Shown here in pieces: positions 1-13,869 of a stretch of 64,000 nt of DNA. The position numbers and the translations under genes are program-made. Origin of the DNA: Camarhynchus parvulus (lineage: Eukaryota; Chordata; Aves; Passeriformes; Thraupidae); the NCBI RefSeq assembly GCF_901933205.1, contig NC_044572.1:29722501-29786500 (forward strand), read 5' to 3'. Within the stretch, counting starts at the first letter, position 1, and each line of letters starts with the position of its first letter. Below the pieces are notes generated by a model, which made no database searches, was not told the origin of the DNA, and saw only the letters and a program-made list of their open reading frames with translations.

Positions 1-274
1 AGGAATTTAAAACTCTCATACGAATAGCTCTACCTTTTAACTATTTCAGTTGCAGGCTGTAAGAGTTTCTGGGAGATGCCATTGTGAGGCACTCCAGCAA
101 AGTTAGTCATTTGTTGTTGAATGTGCATTTGTCTAGCAGAGCTTGGGTCTACATTACTCACAGGCTTTTTAGTTCCTTTGGATTTGAGAAATGAGAAAAA
201 ATAATTTAATTCAAGAAATCTTTTTCAGGTAACTGACACATGCCTTGAAGTCTAAAGATGCTTAAAGGGGCACA

Positions 275-370
275 TGGTGTGAGTTTTGGGGGGGTCCTCC
301 TCAAGGACAAGAGTTGAACTTTGATAATCTTTGTGGGTCCCTTCCAACTCAGCATATTCTATATTTCTAT
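275..370 (+). mobile_element. CR1 LINE 3' tail fragment
   Basis: The last part of this stretch matches the 3' untranslated end of bird CR1 elements as I know it: a 'gatgatctttgtgggtcc'-like segment, then 'cttccaactcagcatattct', ending in a degenerate ATTCTAT-type octamer repeat at 356-370. CR1 copies are usually cut short at the 5' end, which fits a fragment of about 95 bp. The 3' limit is clear; the 5' limit is approximate. It is diverged and cannot be active. Confidence 0.7.
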
Positions 371-3300
371 AGTCAGATTAAAAGAATAAAGATGTTAATT
401 TAAAAGAAGTGTTAAATTCACAAAGGTCTGAAAAAATGAAACTGGTGTTTTGTGTTTACAGGTAATTTAAATTGAAAAGCAAAATTGTTCCAGGGGTGTT
501 ATTCTTACTGCACAATCATAAGGTTTTCTTCCTGTCACTAGCGTTGCTCATGTAAAGAAAAATTACTCCTTTTGCTCTGCAGCACCTGATTCTATTAGCA
601 AGGACCCCTTCAGGAAAGTCTCAAGAGTTTTGCCTTCATGAGAACCATATTGCTATGTTTACTTCCTGCGGCCTGTTTGGTGAGCAAACGTTTTGTAAGC
701 TCATACAGCGGTCTGGTTCACACTAAGCAGGCAGACTTCAGCTTCCAAATTCTATGTGCATCTATCTTACTACTATTTCTAAAAATTTTAAAGTCAAGCT
801 TGATTCTTGGCCCCTTGTCAAAAGGTCATTGTTTAACTTTTGTACAGTAATGTTAATGTTAAGTCAGCCCTTAAGTGAATCTCAAACTGAACACCCTTTG
901 CTTTTTCTGACTGCATCAGCTGGTATGATAAATGCAGCTCGCCTTGCAAACTGCTTTATATAGAAACTTTGCTAGATAAAATGCTTTGGTTGAAGTGGAA
1001 GATACATTGTGCTGGAGTTGAATTCTGTAAAGCCTTCTAACCAGTTCCAGAACAGGGCTGCTCTCCAATTTGCTCGGTTTCAGTGAAATCTGCCTTGTGT
1101 GTGAGTCTCGCCCAGGATGACTCGCAGAGCTGGCGAGCAGGAATCTCTAATAGCAGTAGCCCTGGGTGTTGGTTCTCTGCTCTGTGGCACCATAGCAATT
1201 GGGAGTGGCTTTGTTTAATTAATAATCAAAATATCCTACTTGCTACCTTTAGTTTGACTAGGGAAGTGGAGAGGTAGAGAGAGAGAGAGCAAACCTACCT
1301 GTGGCTTATAACAGTAATGAGGTTTAATATATACAGCAGAAAGAAGACAAAGCATTTATTCTATCCATGAAGGAAGATACCCTTTTACTTTCTCTTTGTG
1401 TGTTCTATGCAAGTGGTGTTGCATTCTGAGTGTGTTGGAGACAGCACCCTAATGCAGGCATGCAGCTCTCAGTCAGCAAAGCTGAGAGGGATGAAGGTTA
1501 GTGCTGGGTTTACTGGATATAAACTAAATGCAAACAGAAGCTCTACCCTACAGTTTTGGGGGTTTTGTTATATTATTCTACCTTTTAAAGATTGTGTTAT
1601 TCACCTGTTCATGCTCAGTGATGAATTTAGCAAAGATATTAATGAAAGACCCACCAACATCTCTTTGCCCATTTGCAACAGGTGCCAGGGTTGATATTTT
1701 GGAAAATAAACACATATTTGAAGGCTAGAGTAGGAAAACTTTTTCTTTGTTTCGGTGAAGCTATCCCTGCCCTTGGGCCTCTTCATAGGTTCTGCACCAT
1801 GCAACTTCAAAATAACAGTGGAGTCAGATTCAGACAATTTTTTTAATCATTCATTCATTTAATATCTTTTTTTCTCAGACTTCTGCAGAACGATGAAGAC
1901 TATGATTTAGGCAAGCTTTTTGGAAGGGGTGACTGGGGATCCAGGGAGTTATTTGTTGTCAACCAAACATGTTAAACAAAGAAAGTAACTTTAAAAAAAA
2001 GAGTGTTTGATCAAAGACTTGCATTTTTGTTGTGTCAAATTGTCATTTTTGAAAAAAAAAAAAAAAAAAAAAAATGGATATGAAAAGTAAGATTTTTTTG
2101 CAAAATTTCTCATTGAAGTAAAAATTTCTTTAGAAAAAGTAATTATTTTGGCTTCACTTCCTAAAATGAGAGTGTCACAGATATTTGCTTGTGTTGTTTC
2201 TACTTGTGAAGATCCACAGTACGAATATTCTCTAAATGAAAGCATGAGTCAGTTACAAGGTCTGTGTTTTAGGAAAGACTTAACCAGTTGAACAGTCTGG
2301 TGGGAGATCAGTAAGATGAAATAATTTTAGTCATAATTAGATGGTGGCGTAAGATGTAGCATAACCCATGAAATTTGTAATTTTCCATAGAGTCTCCCAC
2401 TCCTGGTAGAAAATCAGATAGCAGAATTTTGCCTTATTGAGTAAAACGGAGAATTTAAGTGCTCCTTGAAGTGTAGAGAGGCTTTAAAATTGTTAGAGCA
2501 AGAGATTCAAATTTTTGAAATTGCTATTCATTCAACCTGCAACTTCAGGACAAAATGCCACTGAAATCTGAACAGTATTGGACTCAACCCTTGAATCTAC
2601 AACCCGGATTTGCATTTTGTGCCTACCATTACTAAATTTACTTGTGACTTTCTACTAAGTCACCCTGATGTTCTTTTTGATTAGAAACACTTTGTTAAAC
2701 ATAGTTTAGGAGTTTAGCACTGCACAATGACTACAGCTTTTACCATTCTGAAGGAGTTTGTTTTGGATATGAACTTGGGTCATTTCAGAGCTCTTGTGGG
2801 GCATCTTAATATGACATCTATGCTTTGAATCCAGTTTTTCACTGGGGCTCTACCATTTCTGCCTCCAAAGATGAAATCAAATAACCAACTGTAAAGCTCT
2901 AAAATTATTCACATAAATCAATGCAGTTATGGAACTGTGTCAGTGAAACTGTGTTGGCAAACTGTTACTATTATAATAACAAAAAGAGAAATTATATAAA
3001 TGGAGATGTGAGAGCGCAGGGTGCTTGTGAGGTTGATGGAGGCCACTGTGCCAGAGCTACTGGAGCAGAATGCTGTTGTAAGCACACGCAGCAGTGGGGG
3101 AATTGGCAGGTCACAGCATAGCCACACAAATGTTTGGAAAAGCTTTTCCTTTTGAGTGGTAAATCTTAGCTTATCTGATATAATACTGTGCAAAAATTGG
3201 CCCATCTCCACTGGGGTTATTTGGGGCAGAGAAGTGATCATACTGTCATTTTGACAGATGAAGTGCACTGGGCTCACCATTATGGGTAATCAGTTAACTG

Positions 3301-4462
3301 CTTAGCCAAGTGCCTTCATTCCTAAACTCCTTTTCAGTCCCTGAACTTCCCCTCTCTTTTTGGGTGAGCTTGGCCGTGGTGCTGAGTAGCTGTTCCTTTG
3401 CCAGCTCTATATGAAGAGTTTCACTTCTGCCAGACATGGTTTTAAGGTTAAGCTGTCTGAGGTACAGCTTGTGTGTCATGTCTAAGCGCTCAGTCGCGTC
3501 CTGGTTCCTGTCCCCTGTTCCTGGGGACTGGCTTTGAACAGAAGCATCAGCTCAGAGTGAGATCTCAGCCCTCTCCCTGAATGACCTGGGAGCATGATGA
3601 TGTATGTGTTGTGATTATAACTCCTGGTTTGAAAATAATGTGGTGGGACTACTTTTTGTTACTGACTCGAGTTTTTAAATTAATCCTTAGTTTTTTCCCA
3701 ATTATAGTTATGTCAATGTTTAATAATCTTTGAAATATTGTCCCTGTGGCACAGAATATGGAAATATAAGTCAATATAATGCAGGGGTGTAGCAGGTGTG
3801 TGTTCAGGCATCCTGAACAGGATGTGCTGGCGGAAGTGTCCTGGAACTACCTTCCTCTTAATTCCTGCATTTAGCTCACTTGCAAAGCTAATTGGATATA
3901 GTTTCTTCATGTAAGCAGTAGCTTGGCTTGTACTTCTACTCTGTTTAATGACTAATCTCTTCCAATCTATATATGTTTAATCAGGAGATGACCTAGGTCG
4001 GATAATAAGTCTGCTGCATGTTCTATTTGCAGCATGTTGTGCTAAGCAATAGCAAATCTGTTGAGTATTCTTGTAGTGCAAATCCCTTTCAATCACTTTT
4101 ACTGATGGAGAGAAAACGTGTCAGCTTCTGAGTGGCTGTCTGCTTATTCCTGACTGACTTGATGTTTTCAAGAAGAGTTTCAGGGAATAAATATACCCAT
4201 GCTATATTTATCCATGATGGTTTCAATTTGTCAAGCTGCTGCTAATTTAAGTTGCAAAGTACTTCCTTTAGTATTAAGCAATTATTTCTAGGTTGATTAA
4301 TCTTAAATAATTTGTCCTAAATCTCAGACCTGTCCCAAATCCTGTGTACTTTTATACCTGTTGTTTACTGTTTTGATAAATACAAATCTCTATATATCAT
4401 TAAAATCTGATCCATAGATTTCAAATTGCCATGTCTGCCTGTCAAATCTACATTTTAAAAAC
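371..4462. other. Intergenic DNA downstream of AGR3, no gene seen
   Basis: I see no coding exon, RNA gene or clear mobile element here. Open frames are short (under about 120 codons) and show no protein family I recognise. The stretch holds a 23-base A run at 2052-2074 and a short GA run near 1277-1289. No AGR2 exon was found on the minus strand, although AGR2 is the neighbour expected on this side in mammals. Confidence 0.6.
2052..2074. repeat. Poly(A) run, 23 bases
   Basis: An uninterrupted run of 23 A. No recognisable retroposon body lies next to it on the 5' side, so it is listed as a simple repeat rather than as the tail of a retrocopy. Confidence 0.85.
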
Positions 4463-4543
4463 ATCTATCCATCTGTCTGTCTGTCTGTCTATCTATCTAC
4501 CTATCTATCTATCTGTCTATCTATCTATCCGTCTATCTATCTA

Positions 4544-4606
<63 letters not shown>

Positions 4607-4680
4607 CATCCATCCATCCATCCATCCATCCATCCATCCATCCATCCATCTATCCATCCATCTCTCTATCTATCTATCTA
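4463..4680. repeat. Compound tetranucleotide microsatellite (TCTG/TCTA/TCCA)n
   Basis: About 218 bp of four-base units that change along the array: first TCTG, then mixed TCTA with single TCTG and TCCG units and one break (TAATC), then a pure TCTA block, then about a dozen TCCA units at roughly 4604-4650, and finally TCTA again. The ordered change of unit suggests point mutations that then spread by replication slippage. It should be highly variable in length between individuals. Confidence 0.95.
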
Positions 4681-7600
4681 TTTTTATATACATGCAGACT
4701 CCAGAAAGGACAAAGGGTCTTGCCAGAGCAGTGATGCAGAAGGTCTCTTTTTCAATTAATATTTGGGAACAGGAAACAAGCTTCTTTCATGGTGATAATT
4801 TTTAACATTTGATATCTATTAAGACCACTGCTCACTGTTGCAAAATTGAAAAGCCTCATGGACTTTTCTGGTTTTTTTTGTGAGGAGTGACATCAAGACT
4901 GTCCATCAGAGGGTCTTTCCATTGTGGTCATCAGGCAATCCTGCTCTGCTCTGTGTGAATTTATTCTGAGCCAGTAAGCTATGCCTGGGATTGGGACTGC
5001 CAAGCTGGATGAATCTGCCCCTTGACAAAGGACAGGCTGTCTCATTACAGTGCCTAGCGTGATGTCAATGATGTGCTTGGTGCTCTCTGAGATCACTGCT
5101 TCTCTGGGGAAGGGGAGGGCAGGAGGTCAGCCCTGCCAGCCCAGCCTGAGGAATGCCTCCATGCTGGCTCTAATTGTGCTCCTGTGGTGAGGAGCTCAGA
5201 AATGAGAGACTAAACAACTGCACTAAGCTGCTGGGCTGGGAGGACTCTTGGGAGGTTTTTCACATGGTAGCCTGTTCAACAAAGCCCCTAAATACACCCA
5301 CGCTGGGACATGGCTGCCATTCTGACCCAGACTATTTGTTTCCATCTTGCCTGATTATTGAGGATTAATATTCTGCCTTCTTGGCCCCTGTAATATTCTG
5401 GTCTTGAGGGAGCATAGGAAACAGCTTATCCTATCAAATAAAGTGATAGGGAGTGATTCTTGAATGCTTGATCATTCTTGTCATTCTGTTTGACAACTCT
5501 TTTTGTCTTGTAAATGTGCAGTAAGACCTTTGATCCCTGAGCTGGTCACATTAAGTTCACTGCTCAGGCTGAGGCCCTGCTGTGCATTCAGTGAAGGTTT
5601 TGTATCTGTGGAAGAGCATGAAGAGATACAGAGTGCTTTGTGCAAACCAACCTGGGAGCATAGATATGTTCTGAAAATGAAGTTTGAGCTGTGCCTCTGC
5701 AGAGGGAGTGGCGTTGCTGTGCAGGCTGGCAGCTGCTGCAGCTGAACACGGCTCTGCCTTGCCCTGTTTGCGTAGCTGGGTGGATGCTGGAGACAAGGGG
5801 AAAGCGGATAGGAGCCTGGGCTGGCAGGGTCCTCGATGAAACACAGGAGTCATCATGTGGTGGAAAAGGAAGAAAGCTGCCCTGTGCTGTCTGTGCCAAA
5901 AAGGGAGGGTGTCACGGGCAGCTCTTCCTGCCTGGATGCACTTTTGTGCTGGAGGAGGAAATGAGGAGTCAGGGTGGTGATACAGGCGCTTATGGTGTGA
6001 ACTTCCTGTAGTGTAGGAAGGGATGCTGTCCCACAAAGCCTCCCACAAAACCCTGTAGGAACAGTTGCAGCCACTCCTGACGTGACATGACTAATCCTGA
6101 GCGACTGCTTAGCAGAGTCCACGGTGAATATCTGCATTGTGAAGGGCTTGGCTCACTTCTGTTCTCACAGGTGCTTCAGAAAGAGGGACCTCTAAGTGAA
6201 GATAAATAGAATCAGTGATAAAATAAACCAATGACAAAGTAATGTTGAGCAACCATCAAAATTCCATGCAGGAGCTGGAAGTTTGCTATCATGGATACAT
6301 GCCTGTTTCTGGGTTATTTTAATTGCGCAATTGAATTTATATTTAAGAAAAGCACAAAGTGCTGTTTTGGTGAAAAAACACCCTATAATACCTATAGTTT
6401 TTACCTAATAGTAATTATTTAAATTATAACAGTTTTTCTCTGATTGTGAAAATTCCTTTGTTTTATGAATATTACTAAGATTATATGCCCCAATGATAAA
6501 ATGATTTTCTAATTGCTTATGAGAGAAATTCACTGGAAAAGTGTTTCCTTATTTATACCCCATGCTGTAGAAGCTACATTCTTGACTTTTTTGATTCATT
6601 TACCAGCTCAGTTAATCCAGGTGGCCTTCCTGTGGTCATGCCCACAATCCCTTTCCTTCTTCCTTCCAGGAAGAACCAGGATGTAGGCACAAACTGCCTA
6701 CATGAGGAAGCTGCATGGCCTAGAGATATGAGAGAGGGAGGGAAATGTGTAATCCCTGTAAATGGGAAGGCCAGATTCCAGAGCTCCTTCCCTAGGAAAT
6801 CCATGGTGGGAAATGGCAGTTTAAAGGAGATCAGACCAGCTTCTCTTTGATGCTTTTTTTTTTTTCTTCCCTGGAGAAAAGAGCCTATAAAGGCACATTT
6901 TGCACTGTTGTTCTTTACAGCCTGTGTCACACCATCTTCTGTTGAGTAGGACAAGACTGTAGGTTACAATATTTGTCTTAAATACCTGTCAGTGATGACC
7001 CTCCCTTCCCCAGGCAGCCACTGACAGCTGACTCATGCTTTTTTTTCTAGAGAATACCAGCCTGAAGGGTTTAGTTTTTGGCTTAATTCTGGCTCGAGTT
7101 CAGGAAAACGTCATTTAAGATATACAGAGGAATTTTTCAGTGAATAGCTTATCCTTTCTTTCTCTACTGTCTTCCAAATTCAGTCTTTATTTTGACATTG
7201 TTTTCTTTCATGTTTTTCCTCTTAAATCAAGGGAGGATAGACATTTTGTGCTGACAAGATAACATGACCAGGGAAATTGAGATGCATGTACACATTTTAA
7301 AACCAAATTAAAGAAGTGTATCGCTATGTTCCCTAGTATGCAAAGTTTTGCGATAAATTAACTCATGGTTTAGTAGCATGTGTTGCTAAATTACCATTCC
7401 CACCTATAGTCCCTTTTGCTGTCTTATCCAAATAATTAGTTGAAGCATAAAGATGAATTTTAGGTCCATATGGTATAAGTGGTCTTGTCAACATGAAAAG
7501 GAAATAACACAGCTATAGAAAGAGAATACATTTTTCAAGTTTAATGTGTAGAATGGCTACATTTATATAAGTTGCTTATGTAAGTTATCACTTCATCAAT

Positions 7601-8740
7601 TTGCACCTAAAATTAGCAAAGAAATCTGTGTTTCATTCTACTCTTGCCTAGCATTGTCACTTCAACTGCATAAAAGCTGTCCTTTCTCTATTAAACAAGC
7701 TAATTTCTATCTGCTGTTCTACTATGGCTTCACTAAGTCTAATTTACATAGGAAATGTTGAAAATTTGAAAATTTTCTGTAATGACCACACAGTAAGTGC
7801 CTTGGTAACTTTGAGGATAATTAGAGATGTTTTTTGTTGCCTGAAGAGGTGCATAAAGAAGTGATTAGAACCAACATATGCCAGGAGGAGGCAGCCTTTC
7901 TATATCAAGCTTTTTATAAAAAGAGATTATAACTATTCACAGTGTAACTGTAGAAACACACTGGCAATATGTTTGATGTTTCATACAGTAAGTCTATATC
8001 CATCTTATAGGTAATAAAATCAGTCACGAAAAATACTACCCAATACAGGAGAGACAACATGTTCCAAATATGTACTAGCATTTTGCATGAAAGCACTTTA
8101 TGTGTAGGTAAATAACAGGAAGTGACTGTGCACACTTCCCTTCAGGTATCAGTAGGGAATTCAGGCATCTGTTCAAACCAAAGCACTTCATGCTAATAGT
8201 TTATCTGATTTTGGAGTAACACTCCTAAAATAAGAAAAAATAACCTGTAAGGAAACGTCAGGACTCGACAACAAGCTGCACACTGAAGGCCAAGGCTCTG
8301 CTCTGAACCAACTGTTGTTCTCCAAAGAGAAGTTAGCTTCATATTTGGTAGACACAGCGCCAAGCCTTTATTTCTGCACTTGCCTTAGGCTGTAGTGAAT
8401 ACTCTGCTCTAGAAAAATAAGTTTCTCCCCTTAATTTGTACAAGGCTAACTAGGATTTAGCTACTAAGTTAAACTTCAGATAAGCTCGTAACAATCAAGG
8501 GATTATGATTATTCTCTAATCATGTGTCAGAATGAACCAAGGAGAACAATGAGGACAACTACCATTGCTTCGCTTCATCAAGGCACAGCCACTATTGTTG
8601 GGTAAGAATAGTGCATTTTACTTGTGCAATAAACACTCATCTCACGTACCATGTGAGAGGCATAATGGCCAAAAAGGGAAAATGTGTTCATGTCAGCAAT
8701 ATGTGCTGCCCTCGGGACTGAGTTCTGTCCTCACTCCATG
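4681..8740. other. Intergenic DNA, no gene seen
   Basis: No exon or repeat family recognised. The segment 5500-6060 is richer in G+C than its surroundings and carries long overlapping open frames on both strands (up to 163 codons on minus), but they match nothing I know and have no splice or conservation evidence behind them. Confidence 0.55.
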
Positions 8741-8875
8741 GAATCAGAGAATTGCTTGGGTTGGGAGGGACCTTAAAGATCATCTATTTCCAAACCCCCT
8801 TCCATGGTCAGGGACACCTTCCACTGGACCAGGTTGCCCAGGGCCCCATCCAAGCTGGCCTTGAACACTTCCATT
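8741..8875 (-). mobile_element. CR1 LINE 3' end, antisense
   Basis: Reads on plus as the reverse complement of the bird CR1 3' end: 'gaatcagagaattgcttggg' (the terminal repeat), then 'ttgggagggaccttaaagat', then a block matching 'ccaggttgcccagggcccca' and 'tccaagctggccttgaacac'. The element therefore lies on the minus strand with its 3' end at 8741 and its 5' truncation near 8875. Identity to the usual CR1 end looks high enough to call with confidence, but I cannot name the subfamily. Confidence 0.9.
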
Positions 8876-11800
8876 AGAGTCCTGGTAAGCCCAGCAACTG
8901 CATGCAGATTTCTCATTCCTCCCATTTGTTCCCCCTGCCATGTGTGTCTGTGGACAGGCAGTATAGAGAGGCACCCAGTTGTGTTGGTTACTCACAAAGG
9001 GGATGGGAATAATCCTGCCACCTGTCCCCCCACCACCTCTCAAACAGCATGCAAAGCAATCTACAGTTTCATAAGCGAAATACTTCTAAAAGTATATTTT
9101 TTATTCCCGATTTAGCAAGCATAGCCAATACCTTCACAAATTGTGTATACAAATATATAATGTATAAAATAGATAAGATTTTTATTTTTCTCTGCGCTGT
9201 TTTAAATTATTATAATTACATTTATGGGAGATTTTACTTGTTTTTCAGCTTTGCTCTTTCAAAATGTGGCTATGAGCCTGACATATTTTTGGCAACTTGC
9301 CCCTATAGTCCCTATGTAATTTGAATATTTCCATGATTTATCAGCATACTGCCACAAACATATTGAGCCTACATGACTAAAATATACATCTAGTGTAATG
9401 CCAAAGTATTTACAGGCACTGGCAATGCTTGCTGTTGTCAGGCTTGGAACCACAGTTTCTTCTTTAAATGAATTTCAGCTTTACCTGGAGACAAGGTAGC
9501 TACTAAAAAGCCTCTTGCACTGTAGACAGAACTGTAGAATTATGTTTACCAAAAGTATTTCGGGAATTCACTCTTTCTCAAAGACATTGTTTCTTCTAGG
9601 TTTATGGCTCAGTAGACCATGTTATGAAACTATATAGCAGGAAGAATTTTCTTTAGCTTTCTTGGTGAGTCATCCTCTCAAAGGACACGTATCCTTTGAT
9701 TTGTTTCAGTACAGGAAGGAAAGGTTTTGTGGTTTACGTGTTGGTTACAAAATTGTGGATGCTCTCTTTCATCTGTCTTAGCACAATGCCTTTTCTCCCT
9801 TAATTTCAGGAATTGAAACGACTGATAGAACAGATTCCACAGTCAGAAAGAGGCAGTGCTAATTTGTTGGTGCTTTTTTCCATTAATATTAGTTAGCTAA
9901 AGGCATCCTCAGTTCCTTGACCTGCCACATGCTTTTTGTGTGATCTTAACCTGCTTGTGTTTTAGTTCCTTCTCTATAAAAATATGGAAAGCTAAACATC
10001 CTTAGCTCCTGCAACTCACTTCAGGGTAAATAACCAAAGGATCTGTCAGTCTCTTTAATGCTGCCTCCATATGGCAGGACACCTCCAGGCAGCACAGCTG
10101 CCTGTGGATACAGCTTTGCCTGGTGCTTGAGGTGTTTGGTGCTTTGTGCTCCAGAGATGGCCTGTGGCTGTACCTAGGGCTGTGCAACTCAGCTCACCAT
10201 CTGTGCAGTCAGCACACTTGGTCAGGAAAGGCAGCCTGAAGGCATCCCCAGTGGTCATTCTTGATGGTGTGAATAAAGTGGCTGCCACATAAACACTTCA
10301 GATAGGTTCACATTTCCACTGTTGCCTTCTAGAAATAGGATATAAAATTATGCTTATTCATTTAAAATTCTCTGTGAGATATCCACAGAGCTGTTCCTTG
10401 GCTTTTATAAACAACTACCAAACAAATGCTAAAGGTTTATTTCTCTTTAATGGAGTTGTTCTGCATATCATATCTTGAGTCCAAGAATGCAGGACAGCCC
10501 ATAATACATTTTTACTGGACTATGACTCCCTCTGTATTAATTTGTTTGGTCAGTAAATAAAAAAGGGTGTTTTTCCAAGGAAGGAAAGATTTAATCTCCA
10601 GGTCCAGGGCAACTGCTGCTTTGCATCTTTCAATTCCTTTTTGGGAATTCATTATGGAATTCAGGATTTTTTTTTAATTGTCAAGGTCGAGAGTATACGA
10701 ATTACTGAGAACTAAGCCATTGAGGCCATGAGGGAATATTTTTTCAATTAGGGCAAGAATGCTCCTCAGTAGGAATGCATATACGAAAATGTTTGAGAAT
10801 ACAAATAATATTGAGAGTAACATAATAATTTGATGTATTGGTTGTGGAGTTATTTTCCAGGTGAAGCAGTGGAGGTCTGGAAGACACATGCTCTTCTGCT
10901 GCTCTTAAGCTCTGATAAAAGTGCTCAAGAGATGTGTAAAATCACAGCCCCAGCTACTTGTAGGCTTGAAGCAAAAAAAATCCCTTATCAGAGCAAGGGA
11001 CTCCTGGACTTTTCTCTCCATTCTATGCAATATTCCTCACCGTGAGGTGTAGCTTCTCCTCCAGGCAGTCACTGCTCTCTTCCCTGCATGTGAACATAAG
11101 CAACGGGGCTGGTGTTTTTATACATCTGTGCTCTTGTCTCTCTGCAGCTGGCTGAGTGCTAAATAGCAGGGTGGGTTCCTATGTGCCAGCCCTTTACAAA
11201 CGATCACCTGGGGAGGTGTAGCCAGGGTGTGCTAAGGAGTAATGAGTGATACCTCAGAAAGGTAACAGAAGACACAGTAGATCTTTCTGAAGCCATTTTA
11301 GGCTCTTTCCTAAAACAATTACACAGTCTAAGCACCAGCACACTCCATGTGGAGTGTTGTCTTTTGAGTCTTATAAATTTGAAAAGTTATTGTGAATGGT
11401 ATCTTTTTCTCACAGGTCACACTTAGACGTGTACAAAGGGTGTCTTGATGAATGTCTGCTGGAGTTGGCATTATTGGGAAGTTTCAAAATGCAGGTCTTG
11501 ATGTGGCAGTGTGAACTAAAAGATGATTCTGCTTATTTGGGTTTTTTTCTAATTACACAAAAATAGGGGAAGCAGTAGTTATTGTGTGTCTTCTTTGATG
11601 CTAAAGGGATCAGCAAATATCTGATACCTCATAAAAGAAAACAGTCTGCTGAAATAGATGCACTTTTAGTGATGAGGGGGTCAGATATTTACAATACATG
11701 GTAGCAAACCAAGATGGAAGTGATGAATTGCACAGATATCTTAAGCAGCAAGTTAAAAGGAATTAATAGATAGACTGCAAATTCTGTAGATTTTCTGGTG

Positions 11801-13869
11801 AAAAAGTAAGTATTCTTCCCCTTCTATTCAGCGGTTTTGGACTTTTTAATTGCCATGGGACTATTAATTTCCTTCTGACTTGCACTGTAGATCTCTACAC
11901 CCATTTAAAAAAAGGAACAAACAAAAGGAAGCAGATCAGTGACTTAGTTGATCCTGTGGAGGACACCTCAGCATTTGGAAATTTCTCTGTGTCAGCCTTT
12001 GGCAAGAACACGAGTAGTACATGAAACAAGCCTAATTTTATCAGCCTTATTCTGCAAGATCAAGCTACTTTTGCATTTTAAGTGCTGAGGTGTCCCACAG
12101 TCTCTCACCTCCACGGTACACAAAGGTATGGTGGCTTTTCTTTTGTTCTGGTCAGGTGCAAATATTTGCACATGGGAAAATGTTTTAGTCCCACAGACCA
12201 ATGGATCAGCCATCTGCCTGGAAAAGGGAACGCCTTTCTGCGCTGAGGCGGATACACAGGGGAGGATCCTGTTCTGTCACTTCTCAGATTCCTGAGCCTC
12301 ACCTCACTGACGTTAAGGCCACGTTTGTTTGTCTACTCTTGGTCTGATTACACCAGATAAGCCCAGACAGTAAAGTGGAGACGGATATGTGAGCAGGTGG
12401 CAGTAATTTTGCTTCCCAGAATATGTTGTGTTCATACCAAAGGCAAAACTCAGAGAAATCTTTCTGTATAAAACATGGATTTCTACAGATGATACTACAT
12501 TATGCCCATGTGAATGTTAACACCTAAACACAGAGAATACAGGTTATGAGTTCTGTAAAAGCACAGTCTACACAGATAGGTTTTCTCATTTATTGGTCCT
12601 TTTACTGTGAATGACTTTATTCTGTGTAAGACAATTTCTGCTCTCATGTTCACATTTTCAGTCTTTTATTCTCTTCCTTCAACTGTAACCTGCTTGGTTT
12701 AATTCCAGATAACCAAGGAACAAAAGGAACAGTTTCCAACTCTTTTCTTAAGAAAGTGGAAAGCAAAGAGTGTAAACAAAAATCTGTCCACTAATATAGT
12801 GAGTAAATTTGTGAGGTGTGCAAACAGAAAAGCAGGGAATAGAAGAGGGAGCAGACTATCATGCCATTCATTTCAGAGGAAAAGAGAGGAAAGAATCATG
12901 TTAAGTCTGTTATTGAACAGGTTACAGGTTGACTCTCTTATCTCAGAGCAGTGAGACTTATAATCTGAGATCTGAGTTTCTGTTCCATCAGCAGAAATAT
13001 CACCTGGCAAAAGAGTCTTCAAAGAGAAGGCAGAAATGTAATAACAGCTCTAAAATTAGGGATAAGTGTTGAACTAAGTTGTGAGTAAAAAATACGTGCA
13101 TGCAGGATGTCTTTTACCTGAATATCTAGCTCCACCAAAAGGACTTGATCTGAGTCCTTAAGAATCTCAAAGATTTAGTCCCATTTCTGAAGGCTGTGGC
13201 TGGGAACAGATTTCAGTATGGTATTTATGGGGATTTGAGAAGGAAAGAAGAGGGTGAAATCCTCTTTACTGACTTTGCAAAGAGATTTCATCTGACACGG
13301 CATAATTCATGTGCCTGTGGCATCTCTAGAAATTGGCTACTCTCTGCTTGAATGAGTGGTTTGTTAAAGCTGTTACAAAGTTCCACAGCAGCAAATACTG
13401 TTCAAGGTTACAGATGCAATCATTATCAATAATTCCTTTGTAAATGAATCTGGATTTGCTTCAAATGTTAAAATAACATTCACTGCAGTGTAAATCTGAA
13501 GGCTAGCTTTTGTCTGACAATTGAGTCATGATCACTGCATTGTTCTGAAGATTTGGTTATGTATTTTGTTTAATTTACATAGTTTGTTTCCTGTCTGCTG
13601 GCTCAATAGCAAATGCCAAAAAGGAGCGGAAAAACAGTAGCCTTCCAGGACTAAGATTTGAATTACTTGCTTCTTCCACAATTTCAGTAACTGGTAATTC
13701 TACCATTTATTTCCTTTTACAGCACTGAGGTGATATGAAGTTAAGCTTTCCTGAGATCAAGCAAGATCTGGACTGTGGTCTTGTACAAATCCTTTGGGAT
13801 TCCAGCTTTGTGCATTCTTGACAGCCACCTCTTTGCTTCTGAATGGATCCACTAAAGGAATAAAGAACT
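8876..13869. other. Intergenic DNA, no gene seen
   Basis: I recognise nothing coding or repetitive in this stretch. The open frames at 10002-10288 and 11992-12302 (minus) are short and overlapping, with no familiar motif. Confidence 0.55.

Noticed and set aside
5557..6048. 163-codon minus-strand open frame
   Set aside because: It is the longest frame outside repeats, but it overlaps other open frames on both strands, has no known motif and sits in a locally GC-richer patch where stops are rarer.
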